Notes: generated by a model from the letters alone, not told the origin. A DNA stretch of 64,000 nt from Calliopum simillimum (GCA_951812925.1 OX638370.1:26651964-26715963); one strand, 5' to 3'. Shown: positions 1-11,345, counted from the stretch's first letter. Made by a program: numbers and translations.

Positions 1-405
1 ACCGTGTTCGTCTATCCATGTCTGCACGCGTATCATCATCTGGTTTAGCTTCCGTTGAACATCGTCAGTATTTTTGGCTGTTATCACAGCTGTAATGTCA
101 TCGGCGTAACCTAGCAAATAGGTGTTGTCTGGCATATCAATGTCTAGTATTTCGTCGTAGCAAATATTTTAAAGATCTGGACAATACAATGAAGCCTTGC
201 GCCGCCCCAGCCGTTATTTGTTTGTGACGCATGCCGCTGTTTGTATCGTAAGCCAGAGTTCTGTTGCTGAGATAATACATACGTACCATTCGGGAACCTG
301 AAAAAAGTTTTCCAGAGCACCGATCATGGCAGCCCATCTGGCGCTGTTAAAAGCATTTTTGACATCCAGTGTTGCCAAGAGAACTATTCCTGCGTCTAAT
401 GGTAC
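1..405 (-). pseudogene. Non-LTR retrotransposon reverse transcriptase fragment
   Basis: Read on the minus strand, pieces of a non-LTR reverse transcriptase appear in more than one frame. The palm start LDVKNAFNSARW is encoded near 350-380, then an RT segment containing QITAGAAQG, then LGYADDITAVITAKN near 75-115, which carries the catalytic YADD motif. The frame changes between these blocks, and the segment that should read LGP...YDD is damaged, so it is a broken copy. It runs off the left window edge. The motif style fits RNase-H-bearing insect clades (R1/LOA/I/Jockey type), but I cannot choose among them. It is a dead transposon fragment, not a host gene. Confidence 0.8.
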
Positions 406-599
406 TTAGTTACTTGATACAGATGGTGAAAATGCTTGTGATGATATTTAAAATGTGTTTCGTTCTGAATGATAGGTTAAGCAAAAGTATTGTTATAATG
501 TGGTTATGTCACATCTTCACAAATCTCGGATATCAGGTTCAGCATTGAGTCGATTTTGATATTTTGTCTTTGTACTTAAATGAGGACCTCTGTTTATGC

Positions 600-842
600 T
601 TATTTGTCTGTGATTGGGTACCCAGATGAGGTGTGTTACAAACTTATTGTCGAGGGCTTGATGTAAATTTTACTAGTTAAGGTCTGACTTGGATTTAATT
701 GTGCAGTTCGTAAGGGACTTGAGAGCTGCTTGGTTGTCTACACAGAAATTTATGCGTTCAACACAAAATCTTGTCATCACTTGTTAAGACGCTTTGCTAA
801 TCGCCTCCAACTCATCTTGGAATATGCTACGTTCAGAAGTTA
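600..842 (-). pseudogene. RNase H domain fragment of a non-LTR retrotransposon
   Basis: The minus strand reads SIFQDELEAISKAS, then FCVDNQAALKSL, then THLIWVPNH, with stops and frame changes between. This order (glutamate-containing helix, DNQAAL with catalytic Asp, and the W-V-P-(G/N)-H segment) is the C-terminal RNase H domain of non-LTR elements. It lies upstream of the RT fragment on the same strand, the reverse of the order in one intact element. It is therefore from a second copy or from a rearranged copy. The interval 411-599 between them holds nothing I recognise. Confidence 0.65.
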
Positions 843-2072
843 GTTTATATTATATCTTAATTTTGAGTTATACGTGGACATACATCAAAACTAAAGAATC
901 TAATATTTTTTAAGAAAATGTCAGCTAATTCACATATTGACATTATCTTTGTTCTGCTTGGTACTTAATTAGTAGCAAATAAAAGTATCATGATTTAAAA
1001 GTGAAAAAATATCAACATAATTATCAAAAAGCTTTAATTAAAAACCTTAAAGAGACATTACCTATATGTTCCCTTCTTTTCCACGTCAATTGTTTCGATT
1101 TTATTTATAACCAACAAGAAATTTCCACACAAAATTTCTAATTTTTCAACTCACAGACAATTAATTTTTCTCCCCAGAAGTGCAGGGCAATACATACGGA
1201 CGGCAGTGCGCCGCGGCCATTATATCAGTCAGTGTTGCCAAATTTATGCAAATTTTTACTTTTATTTTTTTCTAATTTTATTCATTTTACAATTGTTTGA
1301 GTTATTGTTGTTTTTGTTGATTTTATTCACACTGACACACAACAACAACGAACGAAACGACGTCTAAGCGAAAGAGTCTCCGTTGCACCATAATTAATTC
1401 GGTTCTACTTAATGGGACATACGGGACATGGGCTGACAATTGTTTTCTATGGCATAGGACATGCAATTGTTGTCGCTGTTGTTTATCGTTGGAATGCAAC
1501 TGCAAGTGATGGATTTGCTGCTGCTGCTGCTACTGCTACTGCAGTTCAAGTAGCTGCAGACGACGTGCAGTTGGACGGACATTTTAAGGCGGCGCACATG
1601 AATTTGAACAAAAATAAATTTCGGTTTTATCTCTTGTAATTCAATTAAGAGATAAAAAGTTCGCATCATCATAGGGAAAAATAGAAAAATATTGCGGCGA
1701 AAATGTTTGTGCCTTGCAAATCAAAAAAAAAAAAAAGGGGGAAAACAGAAAAAATTTGCAAATCAACAATGCATTCGTTTTGCTAAATTTAAAATTCGAA
1801 TTTCTAAAATTTATTTCGTTTTTACATTTTGAATTTACATTTGATAGTTGGTACTTTAATTGCTGTTGTTGTTATTTTATAAAGAACATTTGCTTTTTTT
1901 TTGTTGTTGTATGCATGCCTGAAATAGTTTTTCTTCTACAAGCAGTCACACATTTCGAGGGTCCACTTGTATTTTGTTGGAAATGCATAATATAATATAA
2001 ATATATTGTATATATAAACTAAAAGGTTAAAAAATAATGCTTGAAATATGACCTATACATTATGGGCCTTAA
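843..2072. other. AT-rich intergenic DNA, no supported gene
   Basis: No transposon domain or conserved exon is visible. A CTG/CAG-type trinucleotide tract lies at about 1515-1545, inside a 75-codon open frame (1412-1639) with an alanine run. Its composition follows from the repeat, so I do not call it a gene. Homopolymer A runs occur near 1723-1736 and a TA-rich stretch near 1990-2015. Confidence 0.5.
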
Positions 2073-2560
2073 CATGAATAAATATTATTGAGAATTTTTT
2101 TCTCAGACTGCCTTGCGATCTCCCTTAAAGTGTGAGAATCTGTAATACTGAAATTGTAGAATTGGCCCTAAATTATAATTTAATTTCGTAAACATGATTC
2201 CATATAGTTTGAAATATATGAAATGTATAATGCCTTATCGTGAATAAATATTCTCGAGATTCTTTCCTCAGACTCTAAGGGAAACTACAAATTCTCGTGG
2301 GATAATGTACCATTGTAAAAAATTCTCGAGAATCATGAATAAATATTCTCGAGAATTTTTTCTTAGACTGTGTTGTAGTTTGGTTGACTTTGGACCAGTA
2401 ATATCAGAATTTATGAAACAGTCCTGGACTATATTTCCCAAAAACGATTCGATAGAGTTTGAGTTATATGAACTATATAGGCCCTATGTCATGAATAAAT
2501 ATACTCGAGATTTTTTCTCAGACTGCCTTCTAGTTTTCCCTTGCAGTCTGAGAAAAAATT
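2073..2560. repeat. Degenerate tandem repeat with a TTCTCGAGAA core
   Basis: Four copies of TGAATAAATATT occur at about 2074, 2241, 2335 and 2492. Each is followed by variants of CTCGAGAATTTTTT and then CTCAGACTGCCTT-like text. The spacing is irregular (roughly 168, 93 and 157 bases), so this is an eroded tandem array. The core TTCTCGAGAA is a perfect 10-bp palindrome in the best copy (around 2320-2360). Confidence 0.6.
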
Positions 2561-2580
2561 ATCGAGAAGGCCATTTCATA

Positions 2581-3331
2581 TAAAGGGTTTTTAAAAAGGA
2601 GCGCTTTAAAAGTTTTTTTCGATGCCATTATGTATATATGGAACTCGATTTCTTTTGCATGGCCATCACGGGCACGCTTGCAGAAGTCCAGACGCTGAAC
2701 CCAATTTTCGACGGTTTTCAAGCACAAATCGACCGATACTGCTGCAATTTCACTATCGATATTCGTACGAAGTTCATCAATCGTCGCTGGCTTATTGGCA
2801 TAGACCATAGACTTGACGTAGTCCCACAGGAAATAGTCTAACGGAGTCAAATCGCACGACCGAGGCGGCCAATCAACTGGGCCATTTCCGTGAGATAACA
2901 CGTTCACCAAACTTGGTTTTCAATAAATTGATTGTGACATTCGCTGTGTGGCTTGTGGCGCCGTCCTGTTGAAACCACATATTGTCCAAGTCCATATCAT
3001 CCAATTCGGGCCAAAAATATTCGGTTATCATTGAACGGTAGCGATTCCCATTCACAGTAACGTGCCGGTCTTGGTCATCACGGAAGAAGTACGGGCCAAT
3101 GACGCCGCCGGCCCATAAACCGCACCAATGATGATTTTTCGTTGAGGCCACTGACTACGAATTTCGGTAGTAAATTTTTATAATTTCTACTCGTTGTTAG
3201 CTCGTATATCTTTCCATGATGAAATGGCAAACTTTATTGAAGAGAAATGTCAAGAGAGCGGGAAAAAATATGGCGTCGTTTGCTGCCCCTATCGGTCTAC
3301 TTTTGTAGCGTTCCTATTGAAAAACCCTTTA
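2581..3331 (-). mobile_element. Deleted IS630-Tc1-mariner element, DD41D (rosa-like), with broken transposase
   Basis: Imperfect terminal inverted repeats begin TAAAGGGTTTTT at 2581 and, on the other strand, at 3331. Both edges carry TA, the target site of this superfamily. The minus strand encodes a transposase remnant. An ATG at 3217 opens MERYTS followed at once by a stop, then a large internal deletion. The frame resumes around 3151 with WCGLWAGGVIGPYFFRDDQD and FQQDGATSHTA. A frameshift near 2890-2910 moves to the frame reading WPPRSCDLTPLDYFLWD. Counting across the frameshift, 41 residues separate the catalytic Asp of QQD from the Asp of PLDY. That suggests DD41D, the spacing of the rosa family known from tephritid flies. 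It is non-functional. Confidence 0.8.
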
Positions 3332-3809
3332 GTTCAAATTCGATCGAATCATTTTTGGGAAATAAAGTACTGGATTGTTGTATAAATTCTGATATTACGG
3401 GCCTAAAGCCAACCAACCTCGTTATCCCATGTAAATAACAAACGCGGTGATGTTTTAATTTATGAGTCCTTAGTTGACTGCCTTAGATTTGTATGAAAAC
3501 GATGAAAGTTGCTCGGAGTTATATTTTCATCATCGACGGGGGCCATTGGTTTTTTTTTTTACAAAAACTGGGTCGAACAAACTTCCGAAATATATTTTTG
3601 ACTTTTTCCCATCGATTTTACAAAAACGAGACCAAAATGGTCACTTTGTGAGGCCGGAGATAATATATGGGCATAAGTTATGTACTCGAAAAAAATTAGT
3701 CGATAAAAAATTGGTATAAAACGTTTATTTTTTGACTAAAAAAAAAAGAAAGTAATACATTTTTTGAAGCTCAAGTGTATATCTTTCAGAAAATGAAAAG
3801 GTTTGCTCA
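3332..3809. other. AT-rich spacer, nothing recognised
   Basis: I see no domain, tandem repeat or long inverted repeat here. Short open frames are composition-driven. Confidence 0.4.
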
Positions 3810-4240
3810 TTATGGTGAGATATATGCAAAATATTGTGACTTTGAATTAACACCTGCCGTTAGGCTCTGCATATCACTTTGGGTGACCTGTTTTAGTTTA
3901 TTTTCATTATTGACAACTTTCTTCGTTTTTAGCAATTTTGTCTTTATTATAGCCCAGTATTTTCCAATCGGTCGAAGCACAGGGCAACTTGGAGGATTTG
4001 CATTTTTCGGCACAACATTGACCCCATTCTCTTCATGCCAATTAATGGCCAATTTGCCGTAGTGACAACTCGCCATATCTGGTCAAAATAACACAGGGTT
4101 TTCGTGAAGGCGTATCATATTCAGCAGACGTTTCTGTTAGCACTATTTCACATAAATTTGTCGGATAATTTTACCAGTCGTGACAAATATTGAGCTCTTT
4201 AAACCGCATTTACAAATCGCTTGCCAAACCAATAATTTTT
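3810..4240 (-). pseudogene. DD37E (ITmD37E/gambol-like) transposase remnant, copy 1
   Basis: The minus strand encodes the C-terminal half of a Tc1/mariner-superfamily transposase. It reads VWQAICKCGLKSSIFVTTGK, then after stops PDMASCHYGKLAINWHEENG, then NPPSCPVLRPIGKYWAIIK. The Asp of PDMASCHY and the position expected to hold the last catalytic Glu (RPIE in the family) are separated by 37 residues. Here that position is Gly (RPIG), so the active site is lost. Stops interrupt the upstream part. A second, more N-terminal remnant of the same family lies at 43050-43870. Confidence 0.75.
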
Positions 4241-4789
4241 TCGCAAACTTATCCACATTTTTTGGTTAAAATTTGGCATATTATTGAGTACAACGGTCGT
4301 AGGGCTTTCGTGAATGAGTTTTAGTATGCAGCTCTGTTGTGCTTATTGTTTCTATTTGGAGCCAGTTGTACTTAAAATGATTGAAACGGTACGGTAACGG
4401 ATTCCGAAATAAATAAAAAGTACGAAAATATGAACCCGATACGGATTCGAAACGAGTCCGTTTGGCACATTGGGAACCTTGGTCAAATAAGGAAAGGTTA
4501 TTTTCAGATAAGGTATGTACTCGAAAAAAAGTAGCCGCAGTTAACAAAGAGTGTTGCGTTAAATATTACAGTAGAAGCAAATGTAACAGATGTAATCGTC
4601 TTAGAATTCTTTGTCTTACATTTCTTCATCATTAGTTTTTTAGAATTTTGAATAGTTTTTAAGATGAGTTCATCGAAAGAAAATGTGCTAGATTTAATTG
4701 TGCGTAAAAAACACGATTTACTACATTTTTTATCACAAAAACATTGCATAAGGTATAAATATTGCGAAATCGTTTTTATCGCGGATTAC
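4241..4789. other. AT-rich spacer, nothing recognised
   Basis: Short frames on both strands show no recognisable motif. Related wording around 4430-4520 and 4790-4860 (CGGATTCGAAACG / GGATTCGAAACGG) hints at eroded repeat copies. Confidence 0.35.
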
Positions 4790-5345
4790 GTTTTTTATCC
4801 CTTTATGATCTCGGAATGGATTCGAAACGGATCCTCATCCGTTATTGTGCACATTGGGTTTTCAGGAAAAATTATATTTTCATATTCTATAACCAAATGT
4901 GGTGCAATATGTTTCGAGACGTGTAAAATGAAATTCCCAACAGCTGAACAAGAAAATTTCGACATGAAGGATTGTCAGGAGGTCGTTTAACCTGTTAATT
5001 TCGGGAAATCTAGATTTCCTAATATTTTCAAGTAAAATTCAGAAAAATCGTGTATGGCACATGCTGACGGAAAGGGTTAAAAAATCTAAATCGCACATTA
5101 CGACCACATACCAGGCCCTAAAATTCTGAAAAAAATCACGCAAATTCTTTAATTAAAACCTAATCAAAATAAATAAACGTCGTGTTTTGATTTAAGCCCC
5201 CTTGCCGAGTAAAAAACAAAAACCGCAAAATTTTTAGGTAAAACTAACTACTGATAGCCCCTCATGTCGAAATTTTCTTGTTCATCTATTGGAAATATCA
5301 TTTTACATTACAATTGAGCATTTTTCTTAAGCCAATAGTTTTCTG
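4790..5345. repeat. Upstream segment of gene 1 shared with gene 2
   Basis: This stretch matches 10700-11345, upstream of gene 2. Shared landmarks include GTCAGGAGGTCGTTT (4975 and 10823), AATTCAGAAAAATCGTGTAT/AATCGTATGTGG, a CATTACG(A/C)CCACATA block, CTTGCCGAGTAA / CTGCCGAGTAAG, and CCAATAGTTTT at the right end. Both lie in the same order ahead of neighbouring IR copies, so they look like flanks of one segmental duplication. Confidence 0.7.
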
Positions 5346-5360
5346 ATATAAGTAGGAAAT

Positions 5361-6232
5361 TTTGATTCATCTTGAAACCGACTCAGAAGTACGAAAGATT
5401 CTTAAAAACGATATCTGATTAATTTTCTTTTCCTTCCGGGAAAAACCAATAAAGCACTTTTGATTCTACTGAAGGCCAATTTTGGCTAAAAAAAACATGT
5501 ATTTTGGCCATAACTTTTTTTTTTATTAGAAAATGGATACCATAGAGTGCATAAGAAATACAGATTATATTCTTACAAAAACTTTGGCGCTTAAAAATTA
5601 TAAATTTTTTTGGAGGTATAGATAATAGTCGCGTCCTCAAATCGATTTTTTTACGTTTTTTCAATTACGCGGCCGGAAAAACGATTTTTAACTCAAAAGC
5701 AAGGCACCTTACGAAAAAAGTGCTTAAAACAAAAAATGCTTAGAATTGTCCAGCAAATACGTGTGATTTTTTTCATGATTTTTTTGAGATATTTTATTGT
5801 TTTTCAAAACTTGGTCAAAAATAAAAAATTTCCAAAAATTTTTAAATACATTCGCACATATTCTTTGGCTAATTCCAAGCAATTTTTTGACTTCAACTTT
5901 GTTTTTCGTAAGATACCTTTCTTTTGAGTAAAAAATCGTTTTTACGACCACGTAATTGAAAAACGTAAAATAATCGATTTTTGGACGCGAATATTATCTA
6001 TACCCCCAAAAAAATTTATAATTTTTAAACGCCAAAATTATCGCAAGAATATAATCTTTATTTCTAATGCACCTTTGGGTATCCATTTTGTAATGAAAAG
6101 AAAGTTATGACCAAAAAACATGTTTTTTTTTGTTGTCAAAATAGGCCTTCAGTAGAATCAAAAGTGCTCCATTGATACAGATATCGTTTCTAAGAGTTCG
6201 TCAAATTTTTGAGTCGGTTTCGAATGATTTTT
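5361..6232. repeat. Long inverted repeat (foldback-like element) 1
   Basis: The two halves are imperfect reverse complements over nearly the whole length, with the centre near 5800. Landmarks are GAAACCGACTCAGAAG (5374) against GAGTCGGTTTCGAATG (6211), ATTCTACTGAAGGCC (5463) against GGCCTTCAGTAGAAT (6144), and ATTACGCGGCC (5665) against the ACCACGTAATTG block (5947). Open frames in the arms mirror each other and are not genes. The gene 2 upstream copy goes from CCAATAG directly to the conserved promoter without this block. It is therefore an insertion in the gene 1 flank. Confidence 0.8.
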
Positions 6233-6456
6233 TTTTTGCTTCATACAAAATCGAACCGGTCTAATATACATATATAAAAAACATATGTCAAAGTCTAAAA
6301 ACTTTTCTCTTTTTATAAATAAATTTGGGTAGATAATGCATTAGTACATCAATCCCCATACTTTGATAAAAAATAGTCACACCAAAATTAAACGTGAATT
6401 AAATAGTGAGTTGTTTTAATATTCCGATTTTTCTGTCTGCCGAAATAATTAACTTT

Positions 6457-6531
6457 GGTCATTTGATTTAATTAGTTTATAATTTGAATATTAACCCTTT
6501 ATTGCTGCAAACAATTCATGCCATTTCAGTT
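6457..6531 (+). promoter_or_regulatory. Conserved IR promoter block, gene 1
   Basis: A GGTCATTTGATTTAATTAG block (6457) is followed about 70 bases later by the initiator-like CATTTCAGTTC, with the A of TCAGTT at 6528. That is 54 bases before the ATG. No TATA box is obvious. The same pair of elements precedes every IR first exon in this window. Promoter function is inferred from conservation. Confidence 0.6.
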
Positions 6532-6581
6532 CTACCGCAAACAGTCGCACCTCAACAACTCTGTACAACTTCTAATAAGTG

Positions 6582-8843
6582 ATGTATTTTAAATACTTTG
6601 TTCTAGTAGTTTCCATTTATCTTACTCCAGTTGCATCTCAAATGCGTTTGCAAGATCAACAAATGTATTTTCTAATTAAAGTTACAGAGAATCTAGCACA
6701 TTTGTATGAGTATGATAATATAATAATATACCGCATCCATAATCAAGGCAAATTCAAAACCCCTAACTTTACACTATACGATGAGTTGAAATACTTCTCG
6801 AATGATCCTAGATGGCATTTTCAACGCATCTTCACGGAAAATAAACAAACGCCTGCAATGGTATTCACCACTGACCCAAGAGCATATGGAAATGATACCA
6901 CTCGTATACCGAATTTGAGCAATGTATTGACGAACAAGAACTTGGCGATTGTAACAGTTACTGAGATATTTAATAAGGAATTGCGAGATCTCATTTCTAT
7001 CTCTTTGAGTGCCAGCATTGAAACGAAAATTATTTTTACTCTCATGGGTTATGAATTGACTGGAATCCCAGATATTGAACGCATGAAAAAAATGCAAAAT
7101 TTTTTCCTTTGGTGTTGGGCCAAGAACTTCTTGAATGTGATTTTAGTTTTTCAACGAGATTATTTCGCCAATGCATCAGATTTTACAATGGAGATATATA
7201 CGTATACGCCATTCCCCAAGCCCATTCAGTTGATAAGTTTAACATCTATGCCTGATGCATCGCGGTATTTCACGCAGAAAACTTTAGACCTGCAGGGTTA
7301 TGAGTTTAAGACACCCGTGTTACAGGATAAGCCACATGTCTTTAAAGTAAGTACTAAGTGATAATGGTCGTTTCAATAAAAATAAAGTTTTTCTTCAAAA
7401 ATATGGTAGCGTCGTGAATTATGGCATATTAAAACTGACGATGATTAGTCTCGGATTATACCACAGCTAAATAAAAACAGACTTTTCTTGCATTCTAACT
7501 TCTTAGTGTTTTTTAGCCCATCTGTCAGTCTTAATTTAAAGTTTCTCGATAGCTATTGCAACAGCTGAGCTTATATTCTTGTATAAGCTAATCTCCTCGA
7601 TTCGCCCTCTGATATAATCTTAGCTACTTCTAATTATCGTCAGCGATACTTTCAAAGTACTTTCTAAATATATTTAATTTTTTAGGTGACTAATCCCAAA
7701 ACTGGAAAAACTCGAATTTCTGGAAATATCGGTCGACTTTACGTAGAATTTGTGCAGAAACTCAATGGCACTTTTGTTGAGCTACCTACTGATGAAAAAC
7801 ACGCGAAAAATACATCAACCAGAATGGATTACATTGTAAATAATCTGAAGGAAGGACTTATTGATATTGGCATACATCCGTTTAGTTATCGTGTAATTAC
7901 TCGCCTGAGCGGTAGTTATCCAGTAACGAACTCTAATTCGTGTGTGATAGTACCTGTTGTATCAGAAATGAATCGTGCATACTACATACCCTACACCTTT
8001 AATACCACAATTTGGCAGTATTTACTATTAGCATTTGTACTCTACACACTGCTGCAAATGCTTGGATACTATCAACGATTTCAGCGTATTAACCCTGATG
8101 TTGCCTTTGGAATTACACTCACTGGCATGCTGAATTTACCGATGAGTTTTAGGCTGCAGGATAACTTCAACAATGGCATGATAACTCAACGTCTCGTACA
8201 AATTTCACTAACAATTACAGGTTTAATTTTCACCCAGATGTATGTAACCTCACTGACTTCGCTACTTAGCACCACCATATATGGACAACAATTGGAGACC
8301 GTAGAAGATTTACGTGCAGCAAATATAACTCTTATGATATTGGATCATCAATATGCAATTTATACGAAGTCAAATATAATACCAAAGAATTTTATTTCAA
8401 ATATGATTCTTAGAGATGGTGAAACGATTTCGCGCCATCAGTCCTCTTTGAATACCTCATATGGTTATATTGTCTACCAGGAAGAGTGGAAAGTTATGCG
8501 TCGTTTGCAGGCAAGTCTATGGAAACCAGTTTTTAGAATCGCTTCGAAGCTTTGTATACCAAATGTCTACTTCGCATTGCCAACAAAATTTAACTCCCCA
8601 TTTTTTGAGCCCCTTAAAATGTTCACGCTATGGGCTCAAGCTGGTGGTTTGGACAGCAAATGGAGTGATATGGTTTATTCAGATATTCAACAGAGTAGTA
8701 TGACAGAGGGTGTTCTGGATATTGATGAGCATCCGATATCGCTTACGTTGGAACATCTAATGATGCTGTGGTATATTTGGGCTGGAGGTATATTGTTGGC
8801 TTTGAGTGCATTTAGTGCAGAGTTTTACTTCATGGGAAAGTAA
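6582..8843 (+). CDS. Divergent ionotropic receptor (IR), gene 1
   Basis: This is a two-exon gene. Exon 1 is 6582-7346 (255 codons). It ends at AAA before donor GTAAGT, and exon 2 (7686-8843) starts after TTTTTTAG, both in phase 0, giving a 640-aa protein. Residues 1-20 form a signal peptide ending around VAS-Q. Possible N-glycosylation sites are N62, N104, N111 and N197. The glutamate-receptor-type S1 lobe starts near residue 235 and is cut by the intron. M1 lies at about 363-385, the pore loop around 393-407, M3 at about 425-450 with MYVTSLTSLLSTT followed by ETVEDL, and a last membrane segment near 612-637 leaves a very short tail. The M3 motif is the iGluR/IR hallmark. The family acts as ligand-gated cation channel subunits in sensory neurons, and this group looks like the divergent gustatory/pheromone-type IRs. 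I chose the ATG at 6582 because all paralogs align there; a GTG precedes it. Confidence 0.85.
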
Positions 8844-9526
8844 TCATTGTAATAGAAATATTTATTTAAGCAAAAGATAGCGAGTTGTATGTAAATTAAG
8901 AAGTCATGGTATGTTGTCAAAAAATATGAAAATAATTAAGAAATGATAAGTATTTTTGGAAATTAGCAACTCAATATTTATTAATAATAACACTGGTTCT
9001 CAAATGTTTAAAAATTTTTGCACTGTAGAAAAAAGGGGCTGCTGATTCCGAAAATCGCATTATTTGTTTTTCTTTTACGTCGTTTTTGAGATATCGGTCA
9101 TTTTCGATTTTTGGACCAAAAAAAAAAAAAAAATATTTACGTATAAATGTACTATATATATTTCATTACCTTTTATTTGACATTACCTATCTATTTGTAT
9201 TACTTTTTGGTTGGTTTGATAGTTTTGGCCAAATAAATTACTATCTAAAAAAAAAAAATTTTAAAAATGAATGGGACCAGTCACTTAGATATAACAATTT
9301 ACAAACTTTGGTGCAAGCTATAAATTTTTGAAAAAACACCCTTTTCATGAAAATGATTAAAAACGCCAACTTCAACACCCCGTATTTTAACAACAAATGA
9401 CACTAGAACCAAATCCTCCCGGACTACTATTTTTGCACACCGGTACTACCATATTGCCGAATTTGAGCGAAATCGGAGACAAAAAAATTTTCAGCTGGTA
9501 CACTTGGCGTGTTTTGCTACATATGC
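8844..9526. other. Downstream flank of gene 1
   Basis: The first ~100 bases (GCAAAAGATAGCGAGTTGTATG) match the flank of gene 2 (18970). Beyond that lies AT-rich sequence with A runs near 9119-9133 and 9249-9258, and no recognised gene. Confidence 0.45.
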
Positions 9527-9600
9527 TTTTCTATATCTACCACGCCTCCTCTCTGCGTTACAAGCGGAAGGACAAAGTCAATATACCCTGGGTGTAGGGC
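9527..9600 (-). mobile_element. mini-me 5' end fragment
   Basis: In reverse complement this reads as the start of the mini-me copies elsewhere in the window: TACACCCAGGGTATATTGAC, a CCTTCCGCTTGTAACGCAGA block, then AGGAGGCGTGG. Only about 75 bases are present, and the rest of the element is missing. Confidence 0.65.
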
Positions 9601-9719
9601 TTACAAATGGGAGCAGCCAATCGCCGAAAAACAATATTGTTTGACCACTGGTACTGTTTGGTTGAGATAAATGAAATTTAAAATATATCAAACTGTCTGT
9701 TCGTGTTATATAGACATGA

Positions 9720-10320
9720 AAACCACTTGAAATGTTCACAGCTTGTTAGCATAGATCAGGGGAAGGTTATATGCTAGAAAACTGGGTGGAGCCACGCGTT
9801 TTTAAAAACAATATTCGTCATCTCATTATATATGTAAAGGGCATCAAGCTAAATACTAATCATTAGAAAAATGGGCGTTGCAGCCCCCCAAAAAACAAAA
9901 TTTCACATATCTCAGAAACTGTTTGACGCATATAAATGAAATTTGGTACATATATGTTTTAAGAACACTAAAGACAAATAACATTCATTAGAAAAATGGG
10001 CGGTGTCACGCCCCTAAAGAACAAGGTTCTACATGTCTTTAAAACTGTTCCAAGAATGTATTATGTACATGAAATTTGTTACACACGTATAGGGGGCACC
10101 AGTGGAAATGTTATCAACTAACAAAATTGGAGACATCACTCCCTGGAAAAATTCGTCATAGCTCTCAAACCATTAAACACCGATTAATAGGATTTGGCCC
10201 TATGCTCCTCCTAGGAGTTAAAGGAGTTAAAGGAGAATGCATACATACATACAATAAGCTTTGGTACAAATGTAAAAGGCACCGGGACAAAGGTAAGGCA
10301 ACGCTTACAGAGTAAAAGGA
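9720..10320. repeat. Degenerate ~125-bp tandem repeat (ATGGGCGGTG...AAATTTGGTACATATA)
   Basis: Units carry CATTAGAAAAATGGGCG (9863, 9984), a GCACGCCCC-like stretch, an AAACTGTTT(G/C)-like phrase and ATGAAATTTG(G/T)TACA (9927, 10066). At least three units are recognisable. Similar wording recurs at about 61130-61260, so this is a dispersed repeat type. Confidence 0.5.
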
Positions 10321-10379
10321 AGTTTTTTTTATAAAATTTTCAGTTTTGATTTTTTTCGAAAAAAATTTACAAAAAAAAC

Positions 10380-10622
10380 TATACTAATTTTATGAACTTT
10401 AGTCATTATTTGCAAGAATCGAAAATTAAATGCACCATGTGCCCTCAGAAAAATTGGTAGCTTAACTGCCTATATGCTTGTGCCCTTGCTTTATTCTCCG
10501 TTCTCCGCTCTCCCTTCTCATAATTTTTGTTGTTGTTTTTTGATATTTTGGTAAGGCCCAGCCATTGCATGGAATTTTCGATTCTTGAAAATAATGGCTA
10601 AGGTTCATAAAATTAGTATAAT
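10380..10622. repeat. Short foldback element (243 bp)
   Basis: Arms of about 55 bp are near-perfect reverse complements. ATACTAATTTTATGAAC at 10381 pairs with GTTCATAAAATTAGTAT ending at 10622, and AAGAATCGAAAATT pairs with AATTTTCGATTCTT. The 130-base loop contains no gene. Confidence 0.75.
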
Positions 10623-10699
10623 TTTCAAATAGTGAACATAAACCATTTTAATTTTGAAAAAACTCCTATGGTCATATCCGAAAATATTCTCCTCTTATA

Positions 10700-11345
10700 T
10701 GGCCCAGGTTTTAAGAAATTTTTTTTTTCCATGTTCAATAACGATATGCGGTGAAATACATTCCTAGATGCATAAAATTAAATTCCCAATAAGTGATCAA
10801 AAAAATTTCGACTCGAGAGGGTGTCAGGAGGTCGTTTTATCTAAAAATTTTGGAAAAGTTGAGATTTCCGATAATATACGGGAGAGCACATATTTCAGAA
10901 GTAGTAGATATTTTAAGGGACACCTTTCTAAATACTCTGGAGTCAAATTCAGAAAAATCGTATGTGGCTCATGGCGACAAAATGGGTTAATAAGTGTAAA
11001 TCGCTCATTACGCCCACATAACAGGTCCTAAAATTCTGAAAAATTTCTAGCAAATTCATTGATGAAAAATAAATTTATTTTGTTTATTTTTTAAATTTAA
11101 GCGCCCCCTGCCGAGTAAGAAATGGAAAACCAAAAATTTGGGGTAAAAAATGCGATTTTTGGCGTTATGCGATCGAGCACACCTTAGCGACACATAAGGC
11201 AAGGTAGCATGATATCTAACAAATGTTCCGGAGTAAAATTCAGAAAAATCGTATGTGGGTCGCGGCGACAGAATGGGTTAAAAAGTGTAAATCAAAAAAT
11301 ACTTAGTTTTAAAAGTTGAAAATTTTTCTTATACCAATAGTTTTT
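10700..11345. repeat. Upstream segment of gene 2 shared with gene 1
   Basis: This is the partner of 4790-5345. It also contains an internal direct duplication: the AATTCAGAAAAATCGTATGT block with GGCGACA(A/G)AATGGGTTAA(T/A)AAG occurs at about 10948 and again at about 11231. Confidence 0.65.

Noticed and set aside
1412..1639. Small protein gene with an alanine run
   Set aside because: The frame derives from a trinucleotide repeat, with no promoter, splice or homology evidence.
2320..2360. TTCTCGAGAA as a heat-shock element
   Set aside because: The TTC and GAA halves are separated by four bases, not two as in the nTTCnnGAAn consensus, and it belongs to a tandem repeat with no gene nearby.
2305..2583. 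92-codon open frame on the plus strand
   Set aside because: It spans the degenerate tandem repeat and the edge of the DD41D element; its sequence follows the repeat units and shows no domain.
7347..7361. Exon 1 stop codons (e.g. STK-stop) as true protein ends giving short secreted proteins
   Set aside because: Every exon 1 ends in a consensus donor followed, in most copies, by an in-phase acceptor and exon 2 conserved across copies. The short frames past the donor are intron sequence.
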